Source: Phyto melanocephala (lineage: Eukaryota; Arthropoda; Insecta; Diptera; Rhinophoridae). From it: a stretch of DNA of 64,000 bases. The notes below the pieces were generated by a model. The model had not been told where the DNA came from. It saw only the letters and a list, made by a program, of their open reading frames with translations, and did no database searches. A program made the translations under genes and the position numbers. The stretch covers positions 109,675,833-109,739,832 of the forward strand of contig OW799233.1 in assembly GCA_941918925.1 (NCBI GenBank), in the 5' to 3' direction. This document shows, piece by piece, positions 44,401 to 55,752 of the stretch; within the stretch, counting starts at the first letter, position 1, and every line of letters begins with the position of its first letter.

Positions 44401-45377
44401 AAAGAAGTAACCCCAAATGAAATTTTAGTTATAATGCAACTATGGATATCGATTATTCGACTTTTTTAAGAAACCGGTTTTCAAATAGTTTGAAACTTAG
44501 AATTAAAAAAAACCGGTTGATATTAATTGAGAAAAAAACCGGTTAACCGGTTCGAATATTTAAAATATGATATTTAAAGAAAAAATTAAAAAATATTGTA
44601 AAAAAAAGATTATAATAAAAATGATATCTAAATATGAAACTTTTACAGTTTAAATATATACGTTTGGCTGCACAATTACGCAATAAGTGATATGAATGCA
44701 ATTGACTATTTGGTTTTAAATTTAAGGCCAAAAGGTACTATTTACAAGTAAAATAAATAAATACAATAACCTAATACATAAATAAATAAGACTTTTTAAA
44801 AGGCTGTTATAAACTTTTGCATCTCCTTCTGTACATTTTTTAAATGTTAAATAGATCTTTTCAACTAATATGCACTAACGTATTTTGTTTGAAATGATTT
44901 CTGTAATTTGAAATACATTTTAAAGGCTAGGGAGAAAATCTTTAAAATTTATTTTGAAAATTCTTCTTATACCTCAGACAAACAAACAAATATAGGCATG
45001 AACTAGTTTGTTCGATGGTTCAATTGAAATTTAAGTTGACAAACACTCAATGCCATTAATTAAAATTTGGATCTGGGGGGAGAGATTATTGGTTTTTCTT
45101 TATTGAAAATACACTTTTTACCTAAAAGTGATCGATCAGCTAAGTTTATGCTTCAATTGCCTTTAACTTTTAACATTAGGTTTATATCCTATAAATGTAT
45201 AATATTTAAGCTATTTTTCTTATTTTACATTTGTTTTTTAAACAACAAATAAATTTCTTACAATGTTATGGAAGAATATTCAAAGTTTTTATTTTTTGAT
45301 TTTTGGAAACTTTTCGCGTACTAAATATACTATGGTACGATTGGTTACAAAGATATATGAAAATAAACTTATAAAAA
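44401..45377. other. No gene recognised; AACCGGTT-rich patch
   Basis: AAACCGGTT motifs cluster at 44472-44552 (four occurrences). A second cluster lies beyond the DINE at 46150-46220. The rest is AT-rich and unassigned. Confidence 0.45.
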
Positions 45378-46128
45378 ACAAGTAACAGTGCTATATTCGG
45401 CCGTGCCGAATCTTATATACCCTTCACAACGTGTAGTCATGCAATAACAATTGTTTGTATCACCATTCATCCCATATAAAATACGTACATATGTATATAC
45501 TGGTTAGAATAAATGTGGCATCGAATCCCAGCTGAGCCAAAAAAATTTTATTTTATTTTATTTAATATATTATTTATATTTTATTATTTTTTTTTTTATA
45601 TTTTTTTTTAAATTTTTTTTTTAAATTTTTTTTAAATTTTTTTTTTGCAGTTTTTTTATTATTTTTTTCTTATTTTTAATATTTTTTTTTTTTTGTAATT
45701 TTTTTTGTTTGGTATGTTTTTTACATGTATCTATGTATGTATGTTGTTGTTGTAATTGTGAAAAAAAACGAGGTGGTCGTGGTTTTTTGCTCATATCTCA
45801 GAAAGTTATGCGGCGATTGTACTGAATTTCAATAGCGATTCATTCCTGGATATTTCCAAGAGATTGATACCATATACAGATCTGAGGAACATATAGTTGC
45901 TTCTAAAAGTTGATTTCAACCAACACACGGACAGACGGGCAGACGGACAGACGGACAGACGGATAGACGGACAGACGGATAGACGGTCAGGGCTTAATCG
46001 ACTCCTCTATTCATAAGCTTTCAGAAAATATATACTTTATGGGGTCGGAAATGAAAATTGTAGAAATTACAAACGGAATGACAAAGCTATATATACCCTT
46101 GTGCACCACAGGTGAAGGGTATAAAAAC
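45378..46128 (-). mobile_element. DINE-1-like element, family I (copy e)
   Basis: Very similar to copy b throughout. The GTCY tract is longest here (GACAGACGGACAGACGGATA and further units, about 45925-45985). It begins ACAAGTAACAGTGCTATATT and ends GCACCACAGGTGAAGGGTAT, AAAAAC. Confidence 0.83.
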
Positions 46129-48425
46129 GGTGTATTCGATATTCGAAAAATCAACATTTAGAAAAAACCGCCAGCTGAAAGAGAAAAAAACCGGGTTTTC
46201 CACCGGTTGTAAAACCGAGTCTATCACCTTAAATGCAATACTGCAACACGAACGTTTGGCATTATTGATGGATGGTTATTGGGTTTTTAGAACCACAGAA
46301 TCTACACTCCTGTCGATTAACAAAACTATTGAAATTTTAATGAGCTTTATAACTCATAATCAATTTTCCAAAAAAAAAATTGATTTCATTTCCGGCCAAT
46401 TGTTAACACCTAACTGGGTCATAAATATAAATTATCAATTTTTGCTGTTGAACCCCAATATTATTAGTGTTAAACGAAATAAAAGGTTAAAATAAAAATG
46501 ACAGACAACAGTCTTCAGTTTGGGTATAAAATATATAAAAAGGTTTGAGTTTTAATAATGAAAAATATATTTAAGGAATTACAAGCTTCAAAAGTGGAGA
46601 CTTTCATATGAAATTACACTTGACGCACTTGATCAACAAGAGGATATTAACACGAAATTATAATATGTTTAGTAGAGACCAAATTCTAAATAAATCAAAA
46701 TGTACATTTATATAAATAAATAAAATCCCATGTTTGTTGTCGTATATCGGCGTTAAACTGTGACGTTGTTCGCCGAACAAGTGGCAGATAAAAATCTGCA
46801 CATATTTAAGAGCTTGACTGCTGAACATTGTGCAAAAGAGTGTTCATTATCGGCACAACAGGGTTGATTTTAGGTGCTCATAGTCAGCACGATTATGGCC
46901 CACGATTGTTGCATTTTCAATAGATTTTTTCGATCACATCATCGATCAATGAAATGTTTTAGACGCAAAAAAAATTTAAGCCCCAAATGCCTTATATGTT
47001 TTACACTTAGACGGTATTTAGAGTATGCAATTAACGCCGAGTTTTTTTTTATTATTCTCTTTTAAAGTTGCTTTGAAAATCTTTTCACATTGCATTACAA
47101 TTTTTTTCTCGAGCATTTATTGTGACAGTTTTCGATTTATGCTTTTCTGTGTTCATTGTGTGTTAATCTAAATACGATATTAATGTCTTAAAACGCTTTG
47201 TTTATTTTATTCTATTTCCTCATTGGCTTTAACTTTTTGAAAACTTCTTTTTCATTCCACTATTTTTAGTTTAGTGCGTTGAAATATCTGTAGTTAAGAA
47301 TTACAAGAATTGTGCTAAGAACCCAACACTTGAAAGTGAATTTAAGCTCAATAATACAATTATCAGTGATTGCAATACAAAACCATGCGACAACAATAAA
47401 ATAAAAGGTTTTTGTTTACAATTTGTTAAACAGACAAGGGAAAAAGTGCCAGAGACAAAAAAAAATATCATAATAATCAAATAAAACTGAAACAAAATCA
47501 GAATAAATTGAATTTAAATAACAAATTCGTTTAAAGTTGCAGAAAAGAAAAACATGACAAATACAAACAGTGTCAAATACCAACGATAGCAAGAAAATTT
47601 TAAAAAAGGTTTTACAATGCTAAAGCAAGAGAAAGAAGCGGAAAATATCTGGCGGTAGACTTTTACGTTAGACAAAGATGTATTAAGTTAATAAAATGTA
47701 TTTACGTAAGCATAACTCGAGAACAGATTATTTTATTTAATTTTATCTTATGAAAAAAAAAAACAAATATCCGAAATAACATTATCTTTAAGTCATGCTA
47801 ATATTTTTTCTAAATTTGGTCAGCAGTTTTAGAGATACAAAAGAAGTTTCTAAGGAGCATTTTTTATTTCTATTTTGATTCACAAAATTTCATAAAGCAA
47901 CTAAATATTTTTTCAACATTTATATACACAGGTATGTTTTTAACCAAATATGTCATATGTCATTATTATCGATGCACAACTTTTAATTGTATTCAAGCTC
48001 CTCAAATGACACAATTTTACATGTTACTCATACGTAGGTGCACGTATTGAAAAAAAATGTAAAAAATTAAGACTCAATTTAGTTTAAAGCTTCAAGATAT
48101 ATTCTAGCCTGTAAGCATGGTTTTTTCTTTATCTATGACCGGAAATTACCACGAGCAAAAACTCATTTGAATTGGTTCACATTTGCAAAAGTTACAAGCT
48201 TGTTCTTTCACTATGAGCTCTAGTGTGTTTTAAGTAATGTGGATAAGTAGTTTAGAAGTTACTAATTAATTGCCATTTTTCTTCTCAAAAGAAATCACTG
48301 TGCAGGGCAATTTAAATATTAATAAAATCAGAAATGGACTTTCTGATCAGTCAGTAAACGCTATGGGATTATAAAAAAATCGAAAATAATTGCTACTTTT
48401 TATTTTTAAAATTATACATTATATA
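46129..48425. other. No gene recognised
   Basis: The longest frame of the window (127 codons, 46112-46495) begins inside the DINE end and shows no motif, so I do not call it a gene. AACCGGTT-like motifs recur at 46150-46220. The remainder is AT-rich and unassigned. Confidence 0.45.
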
Positions 48426-48978
48426 GGGTGGGCCAATTAAAATTTTAAATTTGACCTATCGATTACCTTGACTTTGAAAGGTGGAAAAACAATTATTTTT
48501 ATTTTCAGGCTTATATTTTACATTTGAAAAATGGAAAGGGAAGTATTAAAAAACGTACGTAAAACGTAAAAAACTGTAAAAAATTTACGTGAAAAACATT
48601 CGACAAGAGATCGGTCTACAGTACAGAGTGTGCGTCAATTTCAAAGTCGAGTCTATGAAAATGAATCGTTAGTGAACAAAGCAACCCCTGTACGTTCTCG
48701 CCTAGTGCTCTCAAAAGAAAACATTGCCTAAGTAGCTGAGAATGTGCAAGAACATCCATCAACATCAACGCGTGATCGTTCTCAGAAACACAATATTTCT
48801 CGCACTTTTTTTTTTTAAAAGATATTGCAAAAATGAAAAATTAAGCCAGTCGTATTATAGTTTTGTCCATTCCTAAATGACAACGTACAACCTTTCCAAT
48901 AAAACTGGAAAATAAAATAAATAATTAGTACTTTTTTTTTAAAGCTGATTCAAATTTAAAATTTAAATGACCCACCGG
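48426..48978 (+). mobile_element. Mariner-type element, deleted, N-terminal coding remnant
   Basis: TIRs: GGGTGGGCCAATTAAAATTT at the left and AAATTTAAATGACCCACCGG at the right, with TA at 48424-48425 and 48979-48980. From about 48531 the plus strand reads MEREVLKNVRK, then 'DRSTVQSVRQFQSRV', ESLVNKATPVRSRLVLSKEN and VAENVQEHPSTSTRDRSQ. This follows the N-terminal DNA-binding region of mariner-type transposases (HTH, then 'R..RS.ENI..V.E.V...P..S.R'). Stops interrupt it and the catalytic core is missing. Confidence 0.78.
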
Positions 48979-48980
48979 TA

Positions 48981-50393
48981 TTTACATGTTTTGGAAATTG
49001 AATTTTATAGCCTGTTTAATGATGTCGAAATAAAACACAAGCAAAAGAAAGCTACTCACCATCTTTCGAATAAATTTGGATTCGTCTATTTCGAAGGTTT
49101 TCATTCGCTTGTTGTTACGCATGTTTATTTTTGCATCGTAATGCAATTACAAGGAGGCCAAAGTACAAAATTTAATATTTTCTAGCGATTTTCTTTAAAA
49201 TGGTACAAATGCTACTAAATTGTTTGTGCAAAAATACAACCCTCTCATTTAAGGATCAATTGTATATGAGAAGTGCAAAAAAACACAAAAGGAAAATAGG
49301 AATAGAACAAATAAAAAAATTGTAAATTTTCTGTCTGTTTACATTTTTTTTTTGTTATTAAAAAATTTTAATTTTTTGAAGAAAAAGAAAGAAATTATTA
49401 ATATGTTTTTTTTTAAATATAACCCAAACAAAAATTTTATTAAACAAAGTTTTTATATAATACTATGTTCACACACGCGCCTTAATTGTCAATTTAAAGT
49501 ATGTTTGCAATTAAAAGCCTTTATTGAACTCAATAAAAATGACTTATAAATTGAGCAATATATATTTAATTGTTTCACTTAATGTCCAAAACTCGAAATA
49601 CAACTCTTGAGAAGTATGTTCAGTGAGAAGAAAATTCTATAGGTGGCATTTCTAATGTCAAACAAATAAATATACAAAAAACAAAAAGTAAGAAAATGGA
49701 AAATGGTTGATGGAAATTTTAATAAAGTCTTTAAATAAATTCAAATACATCAGTATATACATATAATTGAAAATATATTTTATGAACAGAAAAAAAAACT
49801 GTAGAGAAGGCATTATTTGATTTGGTATAAATACATCGTATTTTTACAGCTATCAAATGCTAATGGAGTAAGATAAATTTAGTATGTGTGAACACTTATT
49901 TTAATTGCTCAATCAACACTAAATTGAAACAATTAATAATATCTGTCTGAACAGGGTGTAAAAATATTAACAAAATTAAATGTTGAATAAAAAAGAATGT
50001 AACACTGTTACATAAGAACAAGTGGCCGTTTTTGTCATATGCGTTCGCATTACCGACCTTACGTTCAACATATGTAGATGAATCAATATTTGTATGAAAG
50101 CTTTTGCGTTTTCGTTCGTGTCGTGTTTAATGCAGTTGTTCGCATAAAGTGTAATTAGATGAATTCAAATCAATTTTATTTCGCTCAGGTTTATGCAACG
50201 GCAAATTGATACAACAAGCCAACTTTTTACGGGATGTTTTCTGTCAAGGCCATTTCGTATATCAGGGTTGGAAAAGTTATTCTTATATGCTTAATTTAAT
50301 AAAATTTTATAAAAAAAAACTAGATATATATTTGTGAAACACATTATCCGAAACCAAAATCCGATTTTCTATCCATGCATTTATAAAAAAAAT
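48981..50393. other. No gene recognised
   Basis: AT-rich sequence without recognised repeats or coding. Confidence 0.45.
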
Positions 50394-50472
50394 CAAGGCG
50401 AATTCAAGAAATTTTTACAAAATTCTCCCCCATTAGCTAGACTGATAATTTCACCTGTATGAATTCGCCTTG
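50394..50472. mobile_element. Miniature remnant of the CAAGGCGAATTC hAT family
   Basis: 79 bp with CAAGGCGAATTCAAG at the left and TGAATTCGCCTTG at the right. The flanking octamers (AAAAAAAT and CTGTCAAT) do not match, so this is a deletion derivative or a rearranged pair of ends, not a clean insertion. Confidence 0.6.
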
Positions 50473-50511
50473 CTGTCAATGATTTAATTTTTGATTTCAC
50501 AACTGAAGTAC

Positions 50512-50972
50512 CAAGGCATATTCACATCAAAGAACCGGAGAATGTAAAAAAAACGAATTATTTGTGTATTTTTAATTAAAATTTTATTTTTATAAATATT
50601 CATGCAAATTTTTCATTTGAATAAGGATTTTTAATTTATCACATAAATATCTGCTAGTTTGTATTACAAATGTATGCGTTTTAAAACCTTTTTGCATTTT
50701 CTATATTATAAACATTGAATGATTTTTTTATTGTAATAATTAGAAACTAATTGTAATTTGTATTTTACCTTTTTACCAATAAGGTATTGCACAAATATCA
50801 GTGCTATTATACCTTTTTTCCCAAAGCTCACATCTTTTTACAATTTTGCAACCAATGCACAAATAAATTAATTTAAAAGTAACAAACTTTGACATTTTGC
50901 CGTTAAAAAAAAAAAAACGAGCAAAAAACAATCAGCTGACTTTGTAACAAAACTTGATGTGAACTCGCCTTG
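50512..50972. mobile_element. hAT-like MITE, 461 bp (copy M4)
   Basis: The ends CAAGGCATATTCACATCAA and TTGATGTGAACTCGCCTTG are inverted repeats. An exact 8-bp duplication TGAAGTAC lies at 50504-50511 and 50973-50980. Only the outermost bases match M1-M3; the interior is unrelated and AT-rich, with CAGCTG near the right end as in the others. It looks like a diverged subfamily. Confidence 0.82.
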
Positions 50973-51365
50973 TGAAGTACCGGTATTTTTCTCTTTTGGA
51001 TCTTATTTGATTTGGTATCTATGGAACAATTAAAAATATTTTTACTCAATTTGTATTTTAAAGCAAAGGTTATTTAAGGTCACACAATACATTATTTTAA
51101 TTATTAAAAGACCTTGAGCTGAAATATTTTATTTAAATATTTAAATTAAAAAAAGTCAAAAGAAACATATTACATTGTAGATTAGTTTATGCTTTTTTAA
51201 AAAATGTTTTTTACTAAATAACTAAAAAAACAAACTTTTTAAATATTATAAAGAAAATAGTTTTTGATAAAATATTTAAAATGGAAAAAATAGGGTTAAA
51301 ACCTTTATAAATGAGTTATAAATGACCCAATTACCTTAATAAGCTTATTTAAAAAAATACTTTTT

Positions 51366-51635
51366 TATATCAATAGTTGTTTTATATATCAAGCTTGACA
51401 TCAGTTTTTTTATATAAAAATAATTTTATTTTAAATGTTGACAAAAATAATTTTCGCGCCTTTTTTGAAAAATGTTCTTTTCCATATAACTTTTGTATTT
51501 TTAACTGTTTTAAACTGTTTGTACTTTCGCCAAAGAAGCTACCCATTGTGGTAGCGAAATATTGGAACAAAGTAGAAATTTTTTTTATATAAAAAACTAA
51601 TCTCAAGCTTGATATATAAAACAACTATTGATATA
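51366..51635. mobile_element. MITE with about 45-bp terminal inverted repeats
   Basis: TATATCAATAGTTGTTTTAT, ATATCAAGCTTGA and TTTTTTTATATAAAAA at the left are mirrored at the right (TCAAGCTTGATATATAAAAC, AACTATTGATATA). Total 270 bp. No target duplication could be defined because the flanks are A/T runs. The two antisense reading frames inside both begin MFYISSL because the inverted ends encode the same peptide on each strand. Confidence 0.72.
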
Positions 51636-53072
51636 AATAAAAAAGATTGAAGACATTTATGTATTTAACATTTAAAATATATTTTTGTGTGTAATGCATA
51701 AAAGTTGTTGATACATTTGGAAACTTCGATTGAGTTTAATTCAATTTGTTAAATTCTTTTTTCGTTTGGTATCGATAATTTAGGTCTAAAACAAATGTTT
51801 AGAAACGTATTTCTTTAGATAATAAGTCAAAAAAATCTGTATTTTATTTCGTAATAATCTGCAGCTTCTAAATTAAGGCCTTTATATCTGCACTCAAAAA
51901 CAGGTTTCCCACAATATTTTTTATCAAACTGAAATGAAAAGTCTTTTAACAAAAAACACTATTATTTAAACATATATTTTGTTATGAGATAAGGTTCTTG
52001 TTTTTTCACTTTTTAGTAGTCTTGAATACAATACAATTATAATAGAAAAACTTATAACAACAATACTGTTGTGTCGAACTTACAAATACATACATACATT
52101 CATACACACATACGTACGAAAATGTAGTGGTAATAAAAAAGAGTTCTTATCTATAAAAATTCCTTAAGAAACTTTTTAAAATTATTTAATACAAATTTCA
52201 GTGGCAAAGTAGTATGAGTTAAGGTGTCATAACATTTACAAAAAGGATTTAAAAAAGAGCCTAAAGATTTTATGAGCACAATGAATTCCAGGAAGTTCAA
52301 GATCGAAACTAACTAGAACATTCATGAAATTGAAGAAAAATACATTCAAATTGGTCAACTTTATGTGGGACATAAAATGTTATAACTTTTTTATATTTTC
52401 CTTAAAGTTCTTCTGGCCTAGGGATTAGGATTGCTTTTTATATGTTTATTTTACGCATTTCTTAAGGATGTTAACAAAAGGCATTTTAAATATATAAAGA
52501 AGATGGCTACAACAAGGTAAATCATTAATGCACAAAGGAACGTGCACCCAAAATATTTAAAACTTTAACGAATAGCCAGAGGTTAAAATAAAACGATTCA
52601 AAAATGTTAACCATAAACCAGTAAACTAGTAAAAAACGGACATATTTCACACAAACAAACAAGCAAACGAAGAAAAGGAAATCTAAAAATTGTCTATAAA
52701 GGGATAAATTATATTTTTGTAATTTGCTATAAATAGGAGAACTTAAGAAAAGTTTTCAATTAAAAAAAATGTTATCATTTCATTTTCTTTATTTCAATAA
52801 ATTCAAGCCTAAAGGGACGAGATAATAATACAACAGTAAAATATAGGAGTTTTATACATGTCTAGGTTTATTACATGTGGCTTCTCAGCTGCAATAAAAA
52901 AATAATAAAATAATTTATTAATCCCAAGGATGTAGATCATATCATGTCATCATTGGCAAATTGTCCTCATAAAGTAGATGTAAATTTCAAAGTTTTCCAA
53001 CGCAATAAATTATTTGATAAATTTTATATGCTTAGGATCCTCACCTTAATAAAGATGATGAGATTTTGCATT
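51636..53072. other. No gene recognised
   Basis: AT-rich sequence, nothing recognised beyond short homopolymers. Confidence 0.45.
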
Positions 53073-54452
53073 CATAGATCTGGAGATAAAAGGAATATTC
53101 TGCCACGTTGGCTACTTATACATATACTTATTCCTGAAATTCCTATAGGGAATATGAGCCATTACAAATAGGGATTTCTTTCGCGCAATTTTTAGTTTCC
53201 CGGGAATGCGGGATTTATTTTTAATTTCCCGGAATCTCGCAGCAAAATAAATAAAAAGAGAATTTGATTTGAATTAATAGAAACATTTTAACTAAAAAGC
53301 TTAAAATGATGTAAATGTAAGAATGTAAAAGAAACATTTAAAACTTTAAATACAAGTGTTTGAAAATACTAATTTTAGTTGCTCTGAAAAAAAAAATTAT
53401 TTAATACAAAAAAATTGTTCCTAACAAATTCTTTTGTATTTCTAAAAATGCTTTGACGTTATTAGTGACTGTTGTTTACTAACATTGACTTTCCCTTAGC
53501 AATTAACAGGACGGTTTGACTTTAACAATTCAACGTTTTAACAGCTTTCTTATTTTGATCCACTAAACATTATTAAGAAAATAATCTTCACTAGGTGGGC
53601 GGAATTGATGCGATGACAATGAGGTTTAAAATATAGGAGATGAATATAGAGATCTTTAAAACATTGACTCTATTAAATATTTTTTAAGTTTGGAAATTGT
53701 TATTCCGGAAGACACACACTTTAGTAAGTTGTTGTCGAAATTTGCATTAAATTGTTTTCCTAGTTCATCTGCAAAAGTTGAACGTTAACAACGACCAAGC
53801 TATAATTGTAAAATCGATTCTATTATTAAAAAAAGCTGAAACCTTAACATTATTAAAGTTAAATATGTGTCCTGACATAATCTTTTAACTGTTAAATAGT
53901 CGCAAACCAAGAGCATAAATTTTTTAGATCTCATAAATGTAAATTTTATTAAATTTAAGAATTAAAACTAAGATGAGTTACACATATTATAGAATAAAGA
54001 AAAAAATTTAAGATTAATTTTTTAAAATTAAGATTTTTAATTTGACTATGAAAATCTCTGGCACCACTGGCGTTGCTGAATAAACTTTATTATTAAAGAG
54101 AGTCTTAAAGAACTATCATGAATTGCTACAAAAATTTCCAATTTTATCAAAAGGCAATGAAGGTAATGAATTTGCTAGAACCCACTAAAAAATCTTTCCT
54201 TTATTTTTATACTCTTCACAGAGAGTGAAGGAAAATATATACAGTTTTGTCATTTCGTGTGAAATTTCTAAATTCTAAATTTTCATTGAAAATTTTAAAT
54301 CAAATTCTATTTTTATTAATTTTGGTGTGGCATCCCGGAAAATTAAAAATAAATCTCGCATTCCCGGGAGATTTTAAATTGCGTGAATTCTAGCTCTATT
54401 TGTAGTGACCCTTGGTTCCTAATAGGAATTTCAGAAAGCCCCTGTCCAGATC
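53073..54452. repeat. Long inverted repeat, arms about 120-180 bp, 1.1 kb apart
   Basis: The left arm (about 53073-53250) includes AGATCTGGA, CCTGAAATTCCTATAGGGAA, 'CATTACAAATAGGGATTTC', CCCGGGAATGCGGGATTTAT and TTTTAATTTCCCGGAAT. The right arm (about 54325-54452) is its complement with AGATCTGGA at the outer edge. The left arm has about 40 extra bases. The loop has no coding. It could be a foldback-type or long-TIR transposon or two independent inverted copies; no target duplication was recognised. Confidence 0.65.
54206..54290 (+). mobile_element. DINE-like terminal fragment
   Basis: TTTTATACTCTTCACAGAGA/GTGAAGG stem, 'TATACAGTTTTGTCATTTCG', 'GTGTGAAATTTCTAAATT' and a following ATTTTCATTG correspond to the first 85 bases of DINE copy a. 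The rest is missing. It lies in the loop of the long inverted repeat. Confidence 0.6.
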
Positions 54453-54456
54453 TAAA

Positions 54457-55205
54457 GGTTGGGTCATTTAAAAGTTTAAATTTAAAAATGCAATAAAACA
54501 AAAACGGTTTGAAATTTTGCCAAATTTATTTTTTTGTTATGAAGTACAATTGTTCTGGTAAGAAATTAAATATTATGCCATTCATGTGGCTGCCGCAGCT
54601 AGCCTCACAGTATCCCATGCGATCGCATCAATTTTAGACCAATTTTTCGAGTGTATAGGGTTGTATCTCTGCAATGACATCTCGAATGTTAGCCTTCAAA
54701 TGTTTAATTATTTCTGGTTTGTCTGTATAATATTTGTCTCTAACGGTGTCACACTGAAAATAGTCCAATAGTGTCAAATTGCAGCATCATGGCGGCAAAT
54801 TGACATCACCATTTGGCTAACTAAACGGACATCAAACGATGAACGCAATAATACGATTAAAAAAATCGGTAACCATAATACGACGGAATTCTCTATTTAC
54901 TGCAATAGTTGCGCTTTTCAAACATATATGGGCCAATGGTGCATGCGCTATACAAGCCACACCAAACAGTCACTCATAATGGGCTTATTAGGCTCTGTAA
55001 GACCAAGTTTGTTTTTTCTAGCCCCAAATGCGGCAATTTTGCTTATAAACGTACCCACCAAGATGAAAATGAACTTTATATAATAATATGTATGACAGTT
55101 TCTTGCAATTTCTCATCAATTGTCTTTGTTTTGGAAATAAATTTTCAATAAATCCCAACGTTCTTCAAGCGTAAATCGATTTATTTCGTTTAGCGGAGGT
55201 AGTAT
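54457..55205 (-). pseudogene. Mariner-type transposase pseudogene with one TIR
   Basis: AGGTTGGGTCATTTAAAAGT at 54456 resembles the TIR of the element at 48426 (GGTGGGTCATTTAAATTTTA). From the right, the minus strand reads TSAKRNKSIYA*RTLGFIEN (compare 'RFTLEERW.LL'). After a deletion it reads FHLGG(T)FISKIAAFGARKNK and LGLTEPNKPIMSDCLVWLV, matching 'HFHL.G.VNKQN.R.W..ENP' that follows the first catalytic Asp. The last part (54600-54780) is the degraded C-terminus. The second TIR is not seen; a solo LTR begins 31 bp beyond. Confidence 0.65.
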
Positions 55206-55236
55206 ACTGCATTTTGAGACGACATAAAATACATAT

Positions 55237-55748
55237 TGTTACGTTTATACCTTTTATAAACGTTTTTCCTTTAAATATTCCTTGAGTTCTTTTATTGCAA
55301 TTAAAAACAGTTGAAATTCGTTATAAAACTTAGAGCACTTTATTTATTTAAACACACTCAGGTATTGTTTTATATCACTTTACTTATTGTTATATACCTT
55401 TATTGTCAAACTCAGTTTGACACACACTTAAAAATCTCTATTGTAATACTGATCATGTTAGCTGTGTTGTTCGGCAATTTATAGTAGCATAGTGGTGTTC
55501 GGTAACATTCGACAAAGTTCTCGTATGTACATTCTAGTGCATTCGAAAACCGTTACATTTAAATTAAGACGTTAAGTAATAGGCAGGAATAATAGAAGTG
55601 CCTAAAGGTATGCTACACATAATAACAAACATCATGTTCGAACAACCAGCGAAATAAACTAAAACAAATAAAACTACAGTAACTTAAACTACTACAACTA
55701 AAATAAATTATAATGTAAATTAAGCTATTTAAAAATAAATCTGTAACA
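55237..55748 (-). mobile_element. Solo LTR of the same family (copy 2)
   Basis: Reverse complement relative of 34808-35335, 512 bp: it begins TGTTACGTTTATACCTTTTA and ends AAAAATAAATCTGTAACA. ATAT lies on both sides (55233-55236 and 55749-55752). Shared phrases include AACCGTTACATTTAAATTAA and 'GACAAAGTTCTCGTATG'. The two LTRs differ by many substitutions and small indels, so they are independent insertions and not the two ends of one element. Confidence 0.88.
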
Positions 55749-55752
55749 ATAT

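Noticed and set aside
46112..46495. Longest open frame of the window, 127 codons
   Set aside because: It starts inside the terminal bases of a DINE, has AT-driven composition and no recognisable domain. No splice or promoter context supports it.
51377..51624. Two overlapping antisense frames both starting MFYISSL
   Set aside because: Produced by the terminal inverted repeats of a MITE encoding the same bases on both strands.
34808..55748. The two LTRs as ends of one 21-kb retrotransposon
   Set aside because: They are in opposite orientation, diverged, each has its own ATAT duplication, and the DNA between holds unrelated elements with no gag-pol coding.
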